From Trichomonas tenax (taxonomy: Eukaryota > Parabasalia > Trichomonadida > Trichomonadidae), in contig JALKBU010001473.1 of NCBI GenBank assembly GCA_023091735.1, forward strand, positions 1 to 10,614: 10,614 nt of DNA. The letters run 5' to 3'. A program made the position numbers and the translations under genes. The notes under the pieces were generated by a model. The model did not search any database. It was not told the DNA's origin and was given only the letters and a program-made list of their open reading frames with translations. Shown here in pieces: positions 1 to 8,206 of the stretch (position 1 is its first letter; each line of letters opens with the position of its first letter).

Positions 1-36
1 AAACGATTGCCATATATGTAGATTATTTCATCCAAA

Positions 37-173
37 TAAAAAAATTAAATTATTTTAAAATTAACTTTAAAAATTAGTTGCTCGGATTTGTTGTTTATAT
101 ATCGTGTTTGGAATACATCCTTTATATGTATGTTTACAAAATCGGGCAACTAACCCCCTCGCTCTACTACTAA
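37..173 (+). repeat. Dispersed repeat, left copy (inverted partner at the right end of the window)
   Basis: The first 49 bases (37-85), an AT-rich tract ending in TTAGTTGCTCGG, match the reverse complement of 10566-10614 almost exactly, with one base gained and one lost. After a poorly conserved AT-rich spacer, similarity returns at GGCAACTAACCCCC and TCTACTACTAA (about 144-173). Inside the copy, TTAGTTGCTCGG (74-85) is nearly the reverse complement of 142-153, so the block could fold into a long hairpin. Both copies lie upstream of a gene and point the same way relative to it. It could be a small transposon end, a MITE or a shared upstream element; the sequence does not decide. Confidence 0.75.
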
Positions 174-325
174 TGATGCCGACTTTGTCCGCCTTTGTTA
201 GAATGTGTCGGGGGACTTGTACGCGTAGCGGACGAGTACCACGCACATTCTTATACTTCACTTTTATATATCCACAGCATTTTAGATGGGAAAATTTTTC
301 ATTTGCCACCAAAATTAGACCTTAA
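174..325. other. GC-richer segment with overlapping short ORFs, unknown origin
   Basis: About 145-245 is roughly 54 % G+C by hand count, well above the AT-rich flanks. It lies inside short open frames on both strands (complement 67-312, 81 residues; + 104-325, 73 residues). Neither product is recognised, neither shows a hydrophobic segment or known motif, and the left repeat runs into both. The likeliest reading is a fragment of a larger repeat or mobile element, or of an old gene. A real small gene cannot be excluded. Confidence 0.3.
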
Positions 326-817
326 ATATTCATACTGGTGGAGAAAAATCGAGATGTTTGAGTAGGCGTAGAAAATTCAGTGACGCCCATTGCGACAAAT
401 CATGAAAAATCGCGAAAACTCGATAAATGGGTGTAAAAACACACAAAAAGAATATAATAGTTGATATTCTCAAAAAATATTACTTCAGACTCCTTTTATG
501 ATAATTGCTCTCAATTTTTTGAATTTAGCAAATTTGTGATAAACCGTTGGACGATAAAACAAACTCTTCAAAAATCACTCTCAATTTTGTACAAATATCC
601 AAAATAATCTATATTTTAGAAGTGTTTTCAAAAAGTTCCATGTAAACTTTTCAATTGATAATTTTTCCTATCTATATGAATGCCAATCATGTATGACGAT
701 ACATTTTAAAATCAAATCAAAAATTCCTTCAAAATAATATTATATTCTGTGAATATATCACAACTTTGTTTGACAATTTTCCTTTTAATTTTTGACACAT
801 TAAATTTTTTTCCTTCT
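326..817. other. AT-rich spacer upstream of the kinase gene
   Basis: No credible coding frame, RNA gene or clear repeat is visible in these roughly 490 bases. The frame just upstream of the kinase ATG is open back to a GTG at 749 and encodes a hydrophobic stretch. That lies upstream of the predicted transcription start, so it is taken as untranscribed promoter DNA. Confidence 0.5.
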
Positions 818-822
818 TCACT
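818..822 (+). promoter_or_regulatory. Initiator (Inr) of the kinase gene, TCACT
   Basis: TCACT fits the trichomonad initiator consensus TCA+1-Py-[A/T]. Its A (820) lies 4 bases before the ATG at 824, matching the very short 5' leaders known in trichomonads. It fixes the start at 824 rather than the upstream GTG at 749. Confidence 0.6.
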
Positions 823-823
823 A

Positions 824-1894
824 ATGCAGTTCCCACACGATATTTCGAGGTATCAGATTAAAGAAAGAATAGGGCGTGGGGGCACTAGTGAAGTGTTCTC
901 TGCCGTGTGTTTAGACAACAACGAAATGGTCTCTATAAAGAAAATCGATCTCGAAAATAATGAAATCGAAATGGATTATCTCAGACAAGAAATCTCATTT
1001 TGGTCCTCCACACAACACACAAACATCATCAATTACTACGGATCGTTCATTGACGGTCCAAACATCTACATTCTAATGAGTTATTGCGCTGCAGGCTCTT
1101 TATACGATATTTTTAGGCTGCATATGTCTAACGGACTTGCGAACGAGTCACAGATAGCTACGATTCTCCGAGGAACTCTAAACGCACTAAATTATATTCA
1201 TTCAAATGGCCAAATACACAGAGATATAAAGCCCGGAAACATTCTCCTTGAGGGAGATGGGGGTATAAAGATTGGTGATTTCGGTGTCGCTGGACGTCTC
1301 ATTGAAGAAGGAAAAAGGAGAGAATGTCGGTTCACAGTTGCAGGCACTCCGTGCTACATGGCACCAGAAGTACTGCTCGAGGAGATCGGATACACAGAAA
1401 AGGCTGATATTTGGAGTTTGGGAATTACTGCAATTGAATTAGCCACAGGTGAAGCACCATATGCCACATTGAAGCCATTAGAAGTAATGATTAAGATCAT
1501 CAATTCACCACCACCGAATTTGCCACAGAACTCATGTTTTTCACCACAATTTGTTGATTTCATCTCGAAATGTTTGCAATATAACCCTTCAGATAGGTGG
1601 AATGCTGACAAACTCCTTGAGCACCCATTCATGCTGAAGGCCAAAGATAATGCTTACCTGAAACAATCGCTCATTTCGAAGTTGCCGTCAATTGGCAAAG
1701 CTTTCAACCAAATTGAGATCAAGCTTGATATGATTCGTGAAAAATGTGGTGTGGCAACTGCCCAATCGACACCTGCACTCATTAATTTTGAAAGGCCAAA
1801 ATGGGACTTCAATTTCGACTCAAAACCCGCGGAAACTGTTAAGAAAGGAAGATTTGAGATCACAAGATTATCAAATCAACATAAAAATTGTTAA
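824..1894 (+). CDS. STE20-type Ser/Thr protein kinase, FRAY/OSR1-like
   Basis: This 356-residue protein is almost entirely a kinase domain that phosphorylates Ser/Thr in cytosolic signalling. Visible elements are the Gly-rich loop GRGGTSEV (17-24), ATP-anchoring Lys39, helix-C Glu56, catalytic HRDIKPGN (132-139, Asp134), metal-binding DFG (152-154) and the STE20 signature GTPCYMAPE (174-182). Thr171 sits where STE20 kinases are activated by phosphorylation. All catalytic residues are present. The tail (about 273-356) has a WDFNF stretch (327-331) and KGRFEIT (341-347); similar W-F and GRFxVT pieces are recalled from plant and protist FRAY/BLUS1-like kinases. The start at 824 is set by the initiator 4 bases upstream and by a domain beginning at residue 9. 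The STE20 group is secure; the FRAY subgroup is an inference from the tail and activation loop. The substrate is unknown. Confidence 0.93.
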   Translation: MQFPHDISRYQIKERIGRGGTSEVFSAVCLDNNEMVSIKKIDLENNEIEMDYLRQEISFWSSTQHTNIINYYGSFIDGPNIYILMSYCAAGSLYDIFRLHMSNGLANESQIATILRGTLNALNYIHSNGQIHRDIKPGNILLEGDGGIKIGDFGVAGRLIEEGKRRECRFTVAGTPCYMAPEVLLEEIGYTEKADIWSLGITAIELATGEAPYATLKPLEVMIKIINSPPPNLPQNSCFSPQFVDFISKCLQYNPSDRWNADKLLEHPFMLKAKDNAYLKQSLISKLPSIGKAFNQIEIKLDMIREKCGVATAQSTPALINFERPKWDFNFDSKPAETVKKGRFEITRLSNQHKNC

Positions 1895-2530
1895 TATTTT
1901 TTGGTAATTTTATTCTTTATTTCATCCACTCGCCTTCAAGATTCCTTCTATATAACACATACTTGGTCTTATTACGAACATAGCAATCCAGTTATTTTAA
2001 GGAAAGCTTTATGTTCCCACAGGCAGTTTTTTTTCAGTACAAATGCTTTTCCTATCTTATTGCTTTTGTATTCTATTGCCCAATTGTGAGATTTCAATTA
2101 GATATTTTTTGGTCATTCTAAATTCCTCGATCTCAAAGTTGGATTATAGTTAATTTATAACATGTAAAGTATCTATCCAAGTCTTGACTGCTTAAAATAG
2201 CAAATGAAATTCTGTTGCACTTCGAAGGCATCTATTGAAAGATAGAATCAGTATTTATCTACGTTTATTTATAATCAATATTATAATTGAGTTATATTAA
2301 CTATAAGTGTATGGAAGAAATCCTCTGTACTGCGTATGTCTTGAGGTATAATGAAAATTATGCATGCGTGAAATATTATATAATATTATCTCGATTTAGG
2401 GTCTCAAACTTTGCACTGTGATAATGCACCACATAGCAAGTATCCCAGCAGGCTTTGGTAAAATGTGGTAGCAATTTTAAATTTTTGTCAAAAAAATATT
2501 TACATGTCAAGATTTTTGAAATAAAGGGAC
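1895..2530. other. Spacer between the kinase and coiled-coil genes
   Basis: About 640 bases of AT-rich DNA hold the kinase 3' end and the promoter of the next gene. A 62-codon open frame at 1901-2089 begins at a TTG, is hydrophobic and low-complexity, and is not credible. I saw no tRNA-like cloverleaf, snRNA or repeat. Confidence 0.5.
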
Positions 2531-2535
2531 TCACA
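2531..2535 (+). promoter_or_regulatory. Initiator (Inr) of the coiled-coil gene, TCACA
   Basis: TCACA fits TCA+1-Py-[A/T], with the A at 2533, 10 bases before the ATG at 2543. That ATG is the first after the initiator, so start and promoter agree. Confidence 0.6.
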
Positions 2536-2542
2536 CCATTTC

Positions 2543-5464
2543 ATGTCAAGCCCAATTCAGCAACTTCTAAATCGGGCGCATGAAATGAAGGAGCTCGCTG
2601 CTTCTTACCGCAATTTGGGCACAACCGGGCCACTGAATGATGTGCCCGACGTTTTGGAAATCGCCACTTCATTGATAATGTCCATTATTGATAATTCGAG
2701 CACGAATAATCTTGAGATGCAAAATAACACAGCAATGCAGGAAATAGATGATATATTGAATGTCAAAGAACGCCAATTCATTACGAAAATGGAGAATCAA
2801 ATTAATTCAACAAGCCAGAAGGTTTCTGATGTGTCAACAATGCTCGAACGTGTTCAAATCAAATACCAAGAAATAATCAGCAAGTTAACTCACATTTTCG
2901 ATGGAAATGTGAAAAAAGAAAGAGATTCACTTGAAGAAAAGCTTAAGGACCAAGAAAATCTGTGGGAGATAGAGAGGAAGAACCTCATGGAAGAAGAAAA
3001 TAAGCTGTTTAGAGACATGGAACAAATTTCATCAAAAGTTTTGGGTCAAATCTCAGCGCAATACAATGAAAAGATCGGAGAAATTGACCAAAAAATCAAA
3101 GAACAGGAACTTGTGCTCCAAGAATCCGTTCATCAGCGACACCAACAAAATCAAATTAAATCAGATTTACTCGCTGAAGAAGAAAGAAGAATGGCACTTG
3201 AACACGAAAAGATATCGCGTGATTACAACCAAAGAAAAGCAAAGGCAGACGAATTAAATAAGAAACTCATAGCTCAAATCGAAGAACTCAAAGTTAAAAT
3301 CGAGAGTGAAAATACAAACTCACAGACAAGAATCCAGAGACTTGAGGAATCAATGAAAGCCGATTATCAGCGTCGTCTCGATGATCTTCAGATATTATTA
3401 ACACAATATTCAGAACATCTTAAATTCCTCGAAGCCGAAGACAGCAGCATACATCAGAGCCACGAGTATGAAAAAATTACACTCGAGACGCGTTTGCAGA
3501 GACTTCAGGAAGAATATGAAGAAAAAATAAGCAAAGAACAAAAAGCTCTCGATGAACAAATCGCTGTTATAAGACAGAATCTCGAAGGCCAATATAAAGT
3601 TATTTTCGACTCAATCGCTGATGAAATGAACGAGGAAGATATTAAACGTGGTAAACAAATGGACGAGTTTCAACAACAAAAATTAGCTCGCGTTAAACAA
3701 GCAGAAAAAGAGATCAGAGAACTTGGAAAGTCAAATGATCGCGAAAAAGAAAAAGTCCTCATAGTTGTTGATGAAGGAAAAGAGCGCCTCAAAGCAGTAA
3801 TGCGACAGCGTGAGCTCGATTTGACAGAATTAAAGCAGACAAGGCAGCGCCAATTGGGTGAACAAATGCAGGAACTCGATGATAAACAACATGAACAGGC
3901 AATCGAACTCAACAACATTTTCAGGCAATTTGATGAACAACAGAAGAAACTCGGTGAAGTGCAGCGCAAAAGTGTCGGTATAAAGAACAAACAGAAGATG
4001 GAAACTGTTGCAGCGATGAGAAAAGAACATGAAAGGAGAAAACAGGCAATTCTCGAAGAAATCGATCAGCAGCGTGAAACAGAAACAGAGGAAGAAGTTC
4101 AAAGGCGTCTGAATGAAATGAACAAGAATAGCAATGATATTGAGAAGCGAGAAGATCAATTGAAGTCACGCGTTGCAAATATAATGAATAGGATTGATAA
4201 CATGATAGAAAAAGGCGAAGAAAAGGCGTCTTCTTCGTCAGAAACAAATATGCCTCTAACTAAATCAAATTCTCAGTCTCAAGTCGTTAGTTCAAGAAAA
4301 CAACGTGAAACGAAAAAGAAAAAGAACAGCGAAAACCGAAACTCGATGAAAATTTTACCAAAAACGCCGCCACTCGTTAAGACAGAGATTCCAAGTAATT
4401 TCGCGCAGACATTGAAGCCAGAGATTGGTTTGCCGCAGTTTTCTAATGAACTGAGGAAATCAATCGATGATGCAAAAAAGCGCAGAAATAATGTACTTGA
4501 AGAAAGCAAATCTCTCAAGAAAGATATTGCTGATTTATCATCAAACTTCGAATCCACGTTCCTTCAGATCGAGCATCAGTTCCACGCCACAAAGAGCTCT
4601 TTGAATCAGAAGAAGGAGATGCTCATCAATCAAGAAAACTACATTAGCAATAACGTTCTCAACCAAGAGAAGAAACTCGATGAACTCGATAAGAGAATCA
4701 ATCTTAAGGAAGCTGAAGTCCAAGAATACGAAGAGATGCTTGAAAAGAATAAAGAAGAGTTCACAGAGCGTATCAAGAAGGAGCAAGAAGCCAAACTTGA
4801 GCAAGCAAGAGGAACAGGAGAAGAATATGAGTTAATGATGTATGAAGTAAGAATGGATTTCCGATCAAGACTCGCAGCAATCAACGAGAAGCTTAATAAC
4901 GCTAAACTAGCAACTGAAAAAATCACTGCTTATATGCTGAAGTCAAGAGCACAAGAAGTTGAAGAAGCAGAGACCGAATTAACTGTTGGCTATGACGAAA
5001 AGATAAAATTCTTAACAGAACAGCACAAACTTAAACTCGAGCAATACGCGAATGAAGTTGAGACGAAGAAGAAAGAGTTTGAAGATAATGTCGCTAACAC
5101 GAAGACCGAGCTCGATGAAAAGCAAGCAGAGGCTCAGGCAGCATATGTCGAGAGAAAATCAGAGTTAGAAGCAGAAAAGCATAATTTTTTGGGAGAATTA
5201 GATGATCTCGAAAAGAAACTCGACGAATTATTGCACTCTGAGTGCAAAGAATGTGCCAAGAAGAAGGCAATCCTTTCAACAATGCTCGTAAAAAAGAAAT
5301 GCCTAGAATCAAAGATTGACGGACTTTATGAAGTTTCAGCAAAACTCGAAAATAAGATGAACACTATTTTCGGAAACGAGCGAAAGCAACTCAAAGTTAT
5401 GGCTCCACAGCTAATGGTTCCGCGTGCCAAAACAGCAATGTCACCAGGCCCACGAAGAATTTAG
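2543..5464 (+). CDS. Large coiled-coil protein, probably cytoskeletal
   Basis: This 973-residue protein is very rich in Glu, Lys and Gln and predicted to be mostly long coiled coil. A short N-terminal region (about 1-70) precedes a first coiled-coil block (about 75-560). A Ser/Lys/Pro-rich non-helical linker (about 560-640, with KKKK and PKTPP) separates it from a second block (about 640-935) and a basic Pro-containing tail. A Cys pair, C901-K-E-C904, with Cys920 nearby, sits near the end of the second rod and could bind metal or form disulfides. There is no signal peptide or membrane segment. No named family is recognised. Trichomonads build unusual cytoskeletal organelles (costa, pelta-axostyle) from such proteins, so a structural role is plausible, but the sequence alone does not prove it. 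Several long antisense frames are by-products of the Lys/Glu-rich codons. Confidence 0.93.
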   Translation: MSSPIQQLLNRAHEMKELAASYRNLGTTGPLNDVPDVLEIATSLIMSIIDNSSTNNLEMQNNTAMQEIDDILNVKERQFITKMENQINSTSQKVSDVSTMLERVQIKYQEIISKLTHIFDGNVKKERDSLEEKLKDQENLWEIERKNLMEEENKLFRDMEQISSKVLGQISAQYNEKIGEIDQKIKEQELVLQESVHQRHQQNQIKSDLLAEEERRMALEHEKISRDYNQRKAKADELNKKLIAQIEELKVKIESENTNSQTRIQRLEESMKADYQRRLDDLQILLTQYSEHLKFLEAEDSSIHQSHEYEKITLETRLQRLQEEYEEKISKEQKALDEQIAVIRQNLEGQYKVIFDSIADEMNEEDIKRGKQMDEFQQQKLARVKQAEKEIRELGKSNDREKEKVLIVVDEGKERLKAVMRQRELDLTELKQTRQRQLGEQMQELDDKQHEQAIELNNIFRQFDEQQKKLGEVQRKSVGIKNKQKMETVAAMRKEHERRKQAILEEIDQQRETETEEEVQRRLNEMNKNSNDIEKREDQLKSRVANIMNRIDNMIEKGEEKASSSSETNMPLTKSNSQSQVVSSRKQRETKKKKNSENRNSMKILPKTPPLVKTEIPSNFAQTLKPEIGLPQFSNELRKSIDDAKKRRNNVLEESKSLKKDIADLSSNFESTFLQIEHQFHATKSSLNQKKEMLINQENYISNNVLNQEKKLDELDKRINLKEAEVQEYEEMLEKNKEEFTERIKKEQEAKLEQARGTGEEYELMMYEVRMDFRSRLAAINEKLNNAKLATEKITAYMLKSRAQEVEEAETELTVGYDEKIKFLTEQHKLKLEQYANEVETKKKEFEDNVANTKTELDEKQAEAQAAYVERKSELEAEKHNFLGELDDLEKKLDELLHSECKECAKKKAILSTMLVKKKCLESKIDGLYEVSAKLENKMNTIFGNERKQLKVMAPQLMVPRAKTAMSPGPRRI

Positions 5465-5488
5465 TTTTTATATATTGTTTGTATTTTT

Positions 5489-5494
5489 AATAAA
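5489..5494 (+). terminator. Candidate poly(A) signal AATAAA
   Basis: AATAAA lies 24 bases after the TAG of the coiled-coil gene, in a 70-base spacer shared with the convergent Rrp41 gene. The two 3' ends probably overlap or nearly meet. AATAAA is common by chance in such AT-rich DNA, so the call is tentative. Confidence 0.35.
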
Positions 5495-5534
5495 TTCTAT
5501 GTTTAAAATAATATCAACAGATTTCTATACAAAG

Positions 5535-6260
5535 CTAATTTGCGAGGCCTTTTGATTGTGCGTATCTCTGCATCGAAGCAACACGCACAACATTAGCTAT
5601 AATCTCATGTAATTGCTTGCATCCTTCTATCGCAGCTGCCATAAGATTCTTTGATGCTTTTGGCTCGACTCTTGCTGTCATGTTCATAGAAAGGATATCA
5701 CCTGAAGATGGATAAATGGAGACCTCTAAGACAGGGAATCTGGCACTAGACTCAGCACGGCCGGCATCGAGGAAACATTTATCATCAATTAATGCAGATG
5801 TCATTGAAACAACAAAATCTACCATTGGAATACCGGCATCGATCAATGCTAATGTTGCCGCGTTGATTGCTGCGCTTTGGCACGACCCATCATCTTGAAT
5901 AACAGTAATTGCGATGAGAATTTCAGAATGAGGGAATAAATCGCGTTTTATGGCTTCCTCGAAAGTCCTCTTCATGATGACTTCGCTTTCTCTGCCTCTT
6001 TTTGTCATTGATGTATCAGATGCGTGAGGAACCTTCGCAAAATCAGCATATTCAAACGTAACTCTAACTTCTGCTTCGTTTTCACTCGATCTGTTGTCTC
6101 TTGGGCCGAAAATTTGCGCAATAATTTCTGTTTGACCGATTTTGAAGTGCGAGGAACCTGTGCATCCTGGGATAGTACCGATGCTGGCCTCGACAAGTCT
6201 CATTTCATTCGGCGGACGACCGTCAACACGGAGTCCTGTAAATTCATTATAAACATCCAT
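5535..6260 (-). CDS. RRP41: Exosome core subunit Rrp41 (EXOSC4-like), RNase PH fold
   Basis: The 241-residue product matches the length of Rrp41 (about 245 in yeast and human). It is one of six RNase PH-like ring subunits of the exosome, which guides RNA to 3'-5' nucleases in nucleus and cytosol. The N-terminal RVDGRPPNEMR (11-21) is the family's start signature, and LALIDAGIPM (137-146) is its strongest core motif. The catalytic Asp of archaeal Rrp41 appears replaced: Arg174, before the FPVLEV strand, occupies that place by eye, so the subunit is probably structural, as in yeast and human. The first ATG is chosen because conserved sequence begins within ten residues of it. The gene is convergent with the coiled-coil gene. 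Unlike its neighbours it has no recognisable TCA initiator in the roughly 60 bases upstream. Confidence 0.92.
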   Translation of the reverse strand: MDVYNEFTGLRVDGRPPNEMRLVEASIGTIPGCTGSSHFKIGQTEIIAQIFGPRDNRSSENEAEVRVTFEYADFAKVPHASDTSMTKRGRESEVIMKRTFEEAIKRDLFPHSEILIAITVIQDDGSCQSAAINAATLALIDAGIPMVDFVVSMTSALIDDKCFLDAGRAESSARFPVLEVSIYPSSGDILSMNMTARVEPKASKNLMAAAIEGCKQLHEIIANVVRVASMQRYAQSKGLAN

Positions 6261-6577
6261 TTTGTCTCTATGTCATTTTTTTCATTTTTGCCAATATGTC
6301 ATGTAAAATATTTGCCATGTAAATAATTTTCTTTCATGAAAGAATAACGTTAGAGTTGTTTATTTATATTTGATGTGTTGGAAATTTACATATCTGTGAC
6401 TATATGAAAATAATGACATATTGAAAATTGACAAAACCAAGATTTTTCAAAAAATATTAATTCTTTGCTTGAAAAGCAATATTAGACTTGCGCTTGTTGA
6501 TATATGCATTCAGCAATGCATCATAAATGCTATGATTGTGATTTCAGTCCACAAAAATGTGTGTGTCATTATATATT
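6261..6577. other. Spacer upstream of Rrp41, with a 12-bp palindrome
   Basis: No coding frame is credible here. A perfect 12-base palindrome, CTTTCATGAAAG (6331-6342), lies about 70 bases upstream of the Rrp41 ATG. A small inverted pair, ATGCATT/AATGCAT, sits at 6504-6521. Either could bind a dimeric factor, but short palindromes arise often by chance in AT-rich DNA. Confidence 0.3.
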
Positions 6578-6784
6578 GTGAGTTTAATTGCGAAATTTGA
6601 CATATAGCGAAAACTCAAAAATAACACCATACATGATGCCCCTCTGACTATCTGGATACAGCAACAGATTAAAATGGTTAAAAATAATATCGTGAGTTTA
6701 ATTGTGAATTTTGACATATCATGGAAACTCAAAAATAACGCCAATCATGATGTCCATGTGACTATTTGGGTACGTCAACTGATT
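6578..6784. repeat. Two-copy tandem duplication, 114-bp period, over the pseudogene 3' end
   Basis: Bases 6578-6670 and 6692-6784 align without gaps over 93 positions with 17 mismatches by hand count (about 82 % identity), starting GTGAGTTTAATTG in both. The right copy includes the last codons and stop of the glycosyltransferase relic (SVDVPK-stop); the left copy decodes to a related ending (SVAVSR-stop). It is therefore a local duplication of that gene's 3' end and downstream DNA, old enough to have diverged. Confidence 0.85.
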
Positions 6785-7333
6785 GAGAAATTATTGACCA
6801 GTTAATATGATACAAAGAATGATTCATTGATTTACAGAATTCATCAAAGCCTCTTCTGGCATCCCAATATGCGGCTCCAATATGTAATGCTGAATCTACA
6901 ATAGTTCTATTGATATCATTTGGCCACCTATGATTTATAAGTGCATAATATAGATATCCAAAACATGTTTTGAACAATTTAATATCATGCGTTCCACCTC
7001 CTGCTTGTGAATGCTTGCAATTCGAACCAACTGATAGCGTCCAAAAATTAAGCACGAGACCTAAATACAGTGCTGGACAGTCTTTCCAATTGGAAGCAAA
7101 CGGATAGACACCGCAGTTTGGATGCATATATATATAGTTCATTGAATGTGAACATGTTGGCGTGAATAAAATTTTGGTTTCAGCTATCAATTTAAGGAAA
7201 TCTAGAAGGTGGTTTTCAAAATCATCTTTTGCTTTTACAAATGTTTGTTACGTGTGCCTATGCACTTGGCTTTTTATTTGTAAAAGTAAATTTTACTGGT
7301 TCTATTCTAGATAAATTATAGAGGGGGAGGACC

Positions 7334-7384
7334 AATCTGTCGGTCCACACCTAAAGTTGTCGAGATTCGGACAAAGTTGTCGAG
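7334..7384 (+). repeat. Subterminal 20-bp-period direct repeats, left end of the insertion
   Basis: AAAGTTGTCGAG occurs exactly at 7353-7364 and 7373-7384, and a diverged copy around TGTCGG sits 20 bases earlier (TGTCG at 7338). Regular spacing near two helical turns and the matching array at the other end suggest transposase-binding sites. Confidence 0.65.
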
Positions 7385-8074
7385 AAAAGGAATAAAGAAA
7401 TGAAAACATAGCCTAATAACACTTCACCTTAGGCTGATACAGTTTAATTGATTGGAAGTAAAAATAATGCTATTTTGATAAAAATATTATATAATTTTAT
7501 TAGATTTCGTCTTTCACGGTTCAGATAGCTTAACAATCAGATATGTGATCCTTCTAATCTGTAAGAGCTATAAAAAGGCAAAAAAATGTTAAGATTATCT
7601 GACTTGTAGCAAAAATAAACGGAATGTTTGAAATTCGTACCATAAAGCGTAGTATTTCATAAACTGTATGGACAATGATGTAAGAATAATGCTACAAATT
7701 GTTCAATATCGAAACGTTTCAGAATCTTTTTTTAAAAGCGAGCTATTTCTTCAATGTTGTAATGAAAGGATGCTTCTTCTTGTGTTCCTGCATGCATATT
7801 GGGTGTTCTTTGTGAAATACCGTCAAAATCATTCTCATGGTTGTGAGAATCGTGTTTATGGTCGTCTAAAATCATGCATGAATCAATCGACCCATTTATT
7901 TCTTCATTGCTTAGTGCACAAACTATTCATTCTTTCTTTCTTGTTTTGCATTCCGAGTTCTTGCCCCAACAATGCTAAGAAAGTAACTTAAGCTCAATGC
8001 AAGTAAATTCAATCCTACAACTTGCTTGGAGTATTCTCACAAGGGTTTCATCCTTTTGTGGAATCAGATCGGCT

Positions 8075-8106
8075 CTCAACAGGTTTGTCCACCGCTCGAC
8101 AGGTTT
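8075..8106 (-). repeat. Subterminal 20-bp-period direct repeats, right end of the insertion
   Basis: CTCAACAGGTTT (8075-8086) and CTCGACAGGTTT (8095-8106) differ by one base and are 20 bases apart. Their reverse complements, AAACCTGT[C/T]GAG, match the left-end motif AAAGTTGTCGAG in inverted orientation and at the same distance from the element tip. Confidence 0.65.
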
Positions 8107-8206
8107 TTCCGGACACTCTATCTAGAATAAATAATTTTCTACATCACGATTATTTTCAATTCAAAACTTATCGTTTTAAAAAATGAAAATAATCATTATA
8201 TAAAGA

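Larger units (their letters stand above)
7321..8118. mobile_element. DNA transposon-like insertion, about 800 bp, non-autonomous or degenerate
   Basis: The two ends are inverted and align without gaps from GAG onward (25 of 44 positions by eye), each next to a TA. Both carry a 20-bp-period motif in register: TGTCG begins at position 18 of each end, with TGT[C/T]G again at 38 and, on the left only, at 58. Imperfect direct repeats flank the element (TCTAGATAAATTA left, TCTAGAATAAATAA right) and may be a longer target duplication. The interior has only an unrecognised 107-codon frame (+ 7668-7991) and no visible transposase, so this is a deleted or MITE-like copy. TA flanks would fit Tc1/mariner, while a longer duplication would fit a Mutator-like element. 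Boundaries are uncertain by a few to about 15 bases. It splits the glycosyltransferase relic. Confidence 0.6.

Noticed and set aside
749..823. Upstream extension of the kinase from a GTG, giving a hydrophobic signal-like leader
   Set aside because: GTG is not a normal nuclear start, the initiator at 818-822 lies downstream of it, and the kinase domain begins just after the ATG at 824.
3410..5342. Many long open frames antisense to, or overlapping, the coiled-coil gene
   Set aside because: They are hydrophobic Leu/Phe/Ser-rich mirror images of Lys/Glu/Gln codons and have no initiator or independent coding signal.
6343..6353. TAACGTTAG upstream of Rrp41 as a possible MYB-type site
   Set aside because: It resembles trichomonad MYB sites only in the TAACG core, and such a short match is expected by chance.
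6544..6744. A 66-codon minus-strand frame with internal repeats
   Set aside because: It starts at a TTG and only reads through the two diverged copies of the tandem duplication.
7668..7991. A 107-codon plus-strand frame inside the transposon-like insertion
   Set aside because: The product is Phe/Leu/Ser/His-rich with no transposase motif, no initiator was seen, and the minus strand shows only short broken frames, so it is not reported as a gene.
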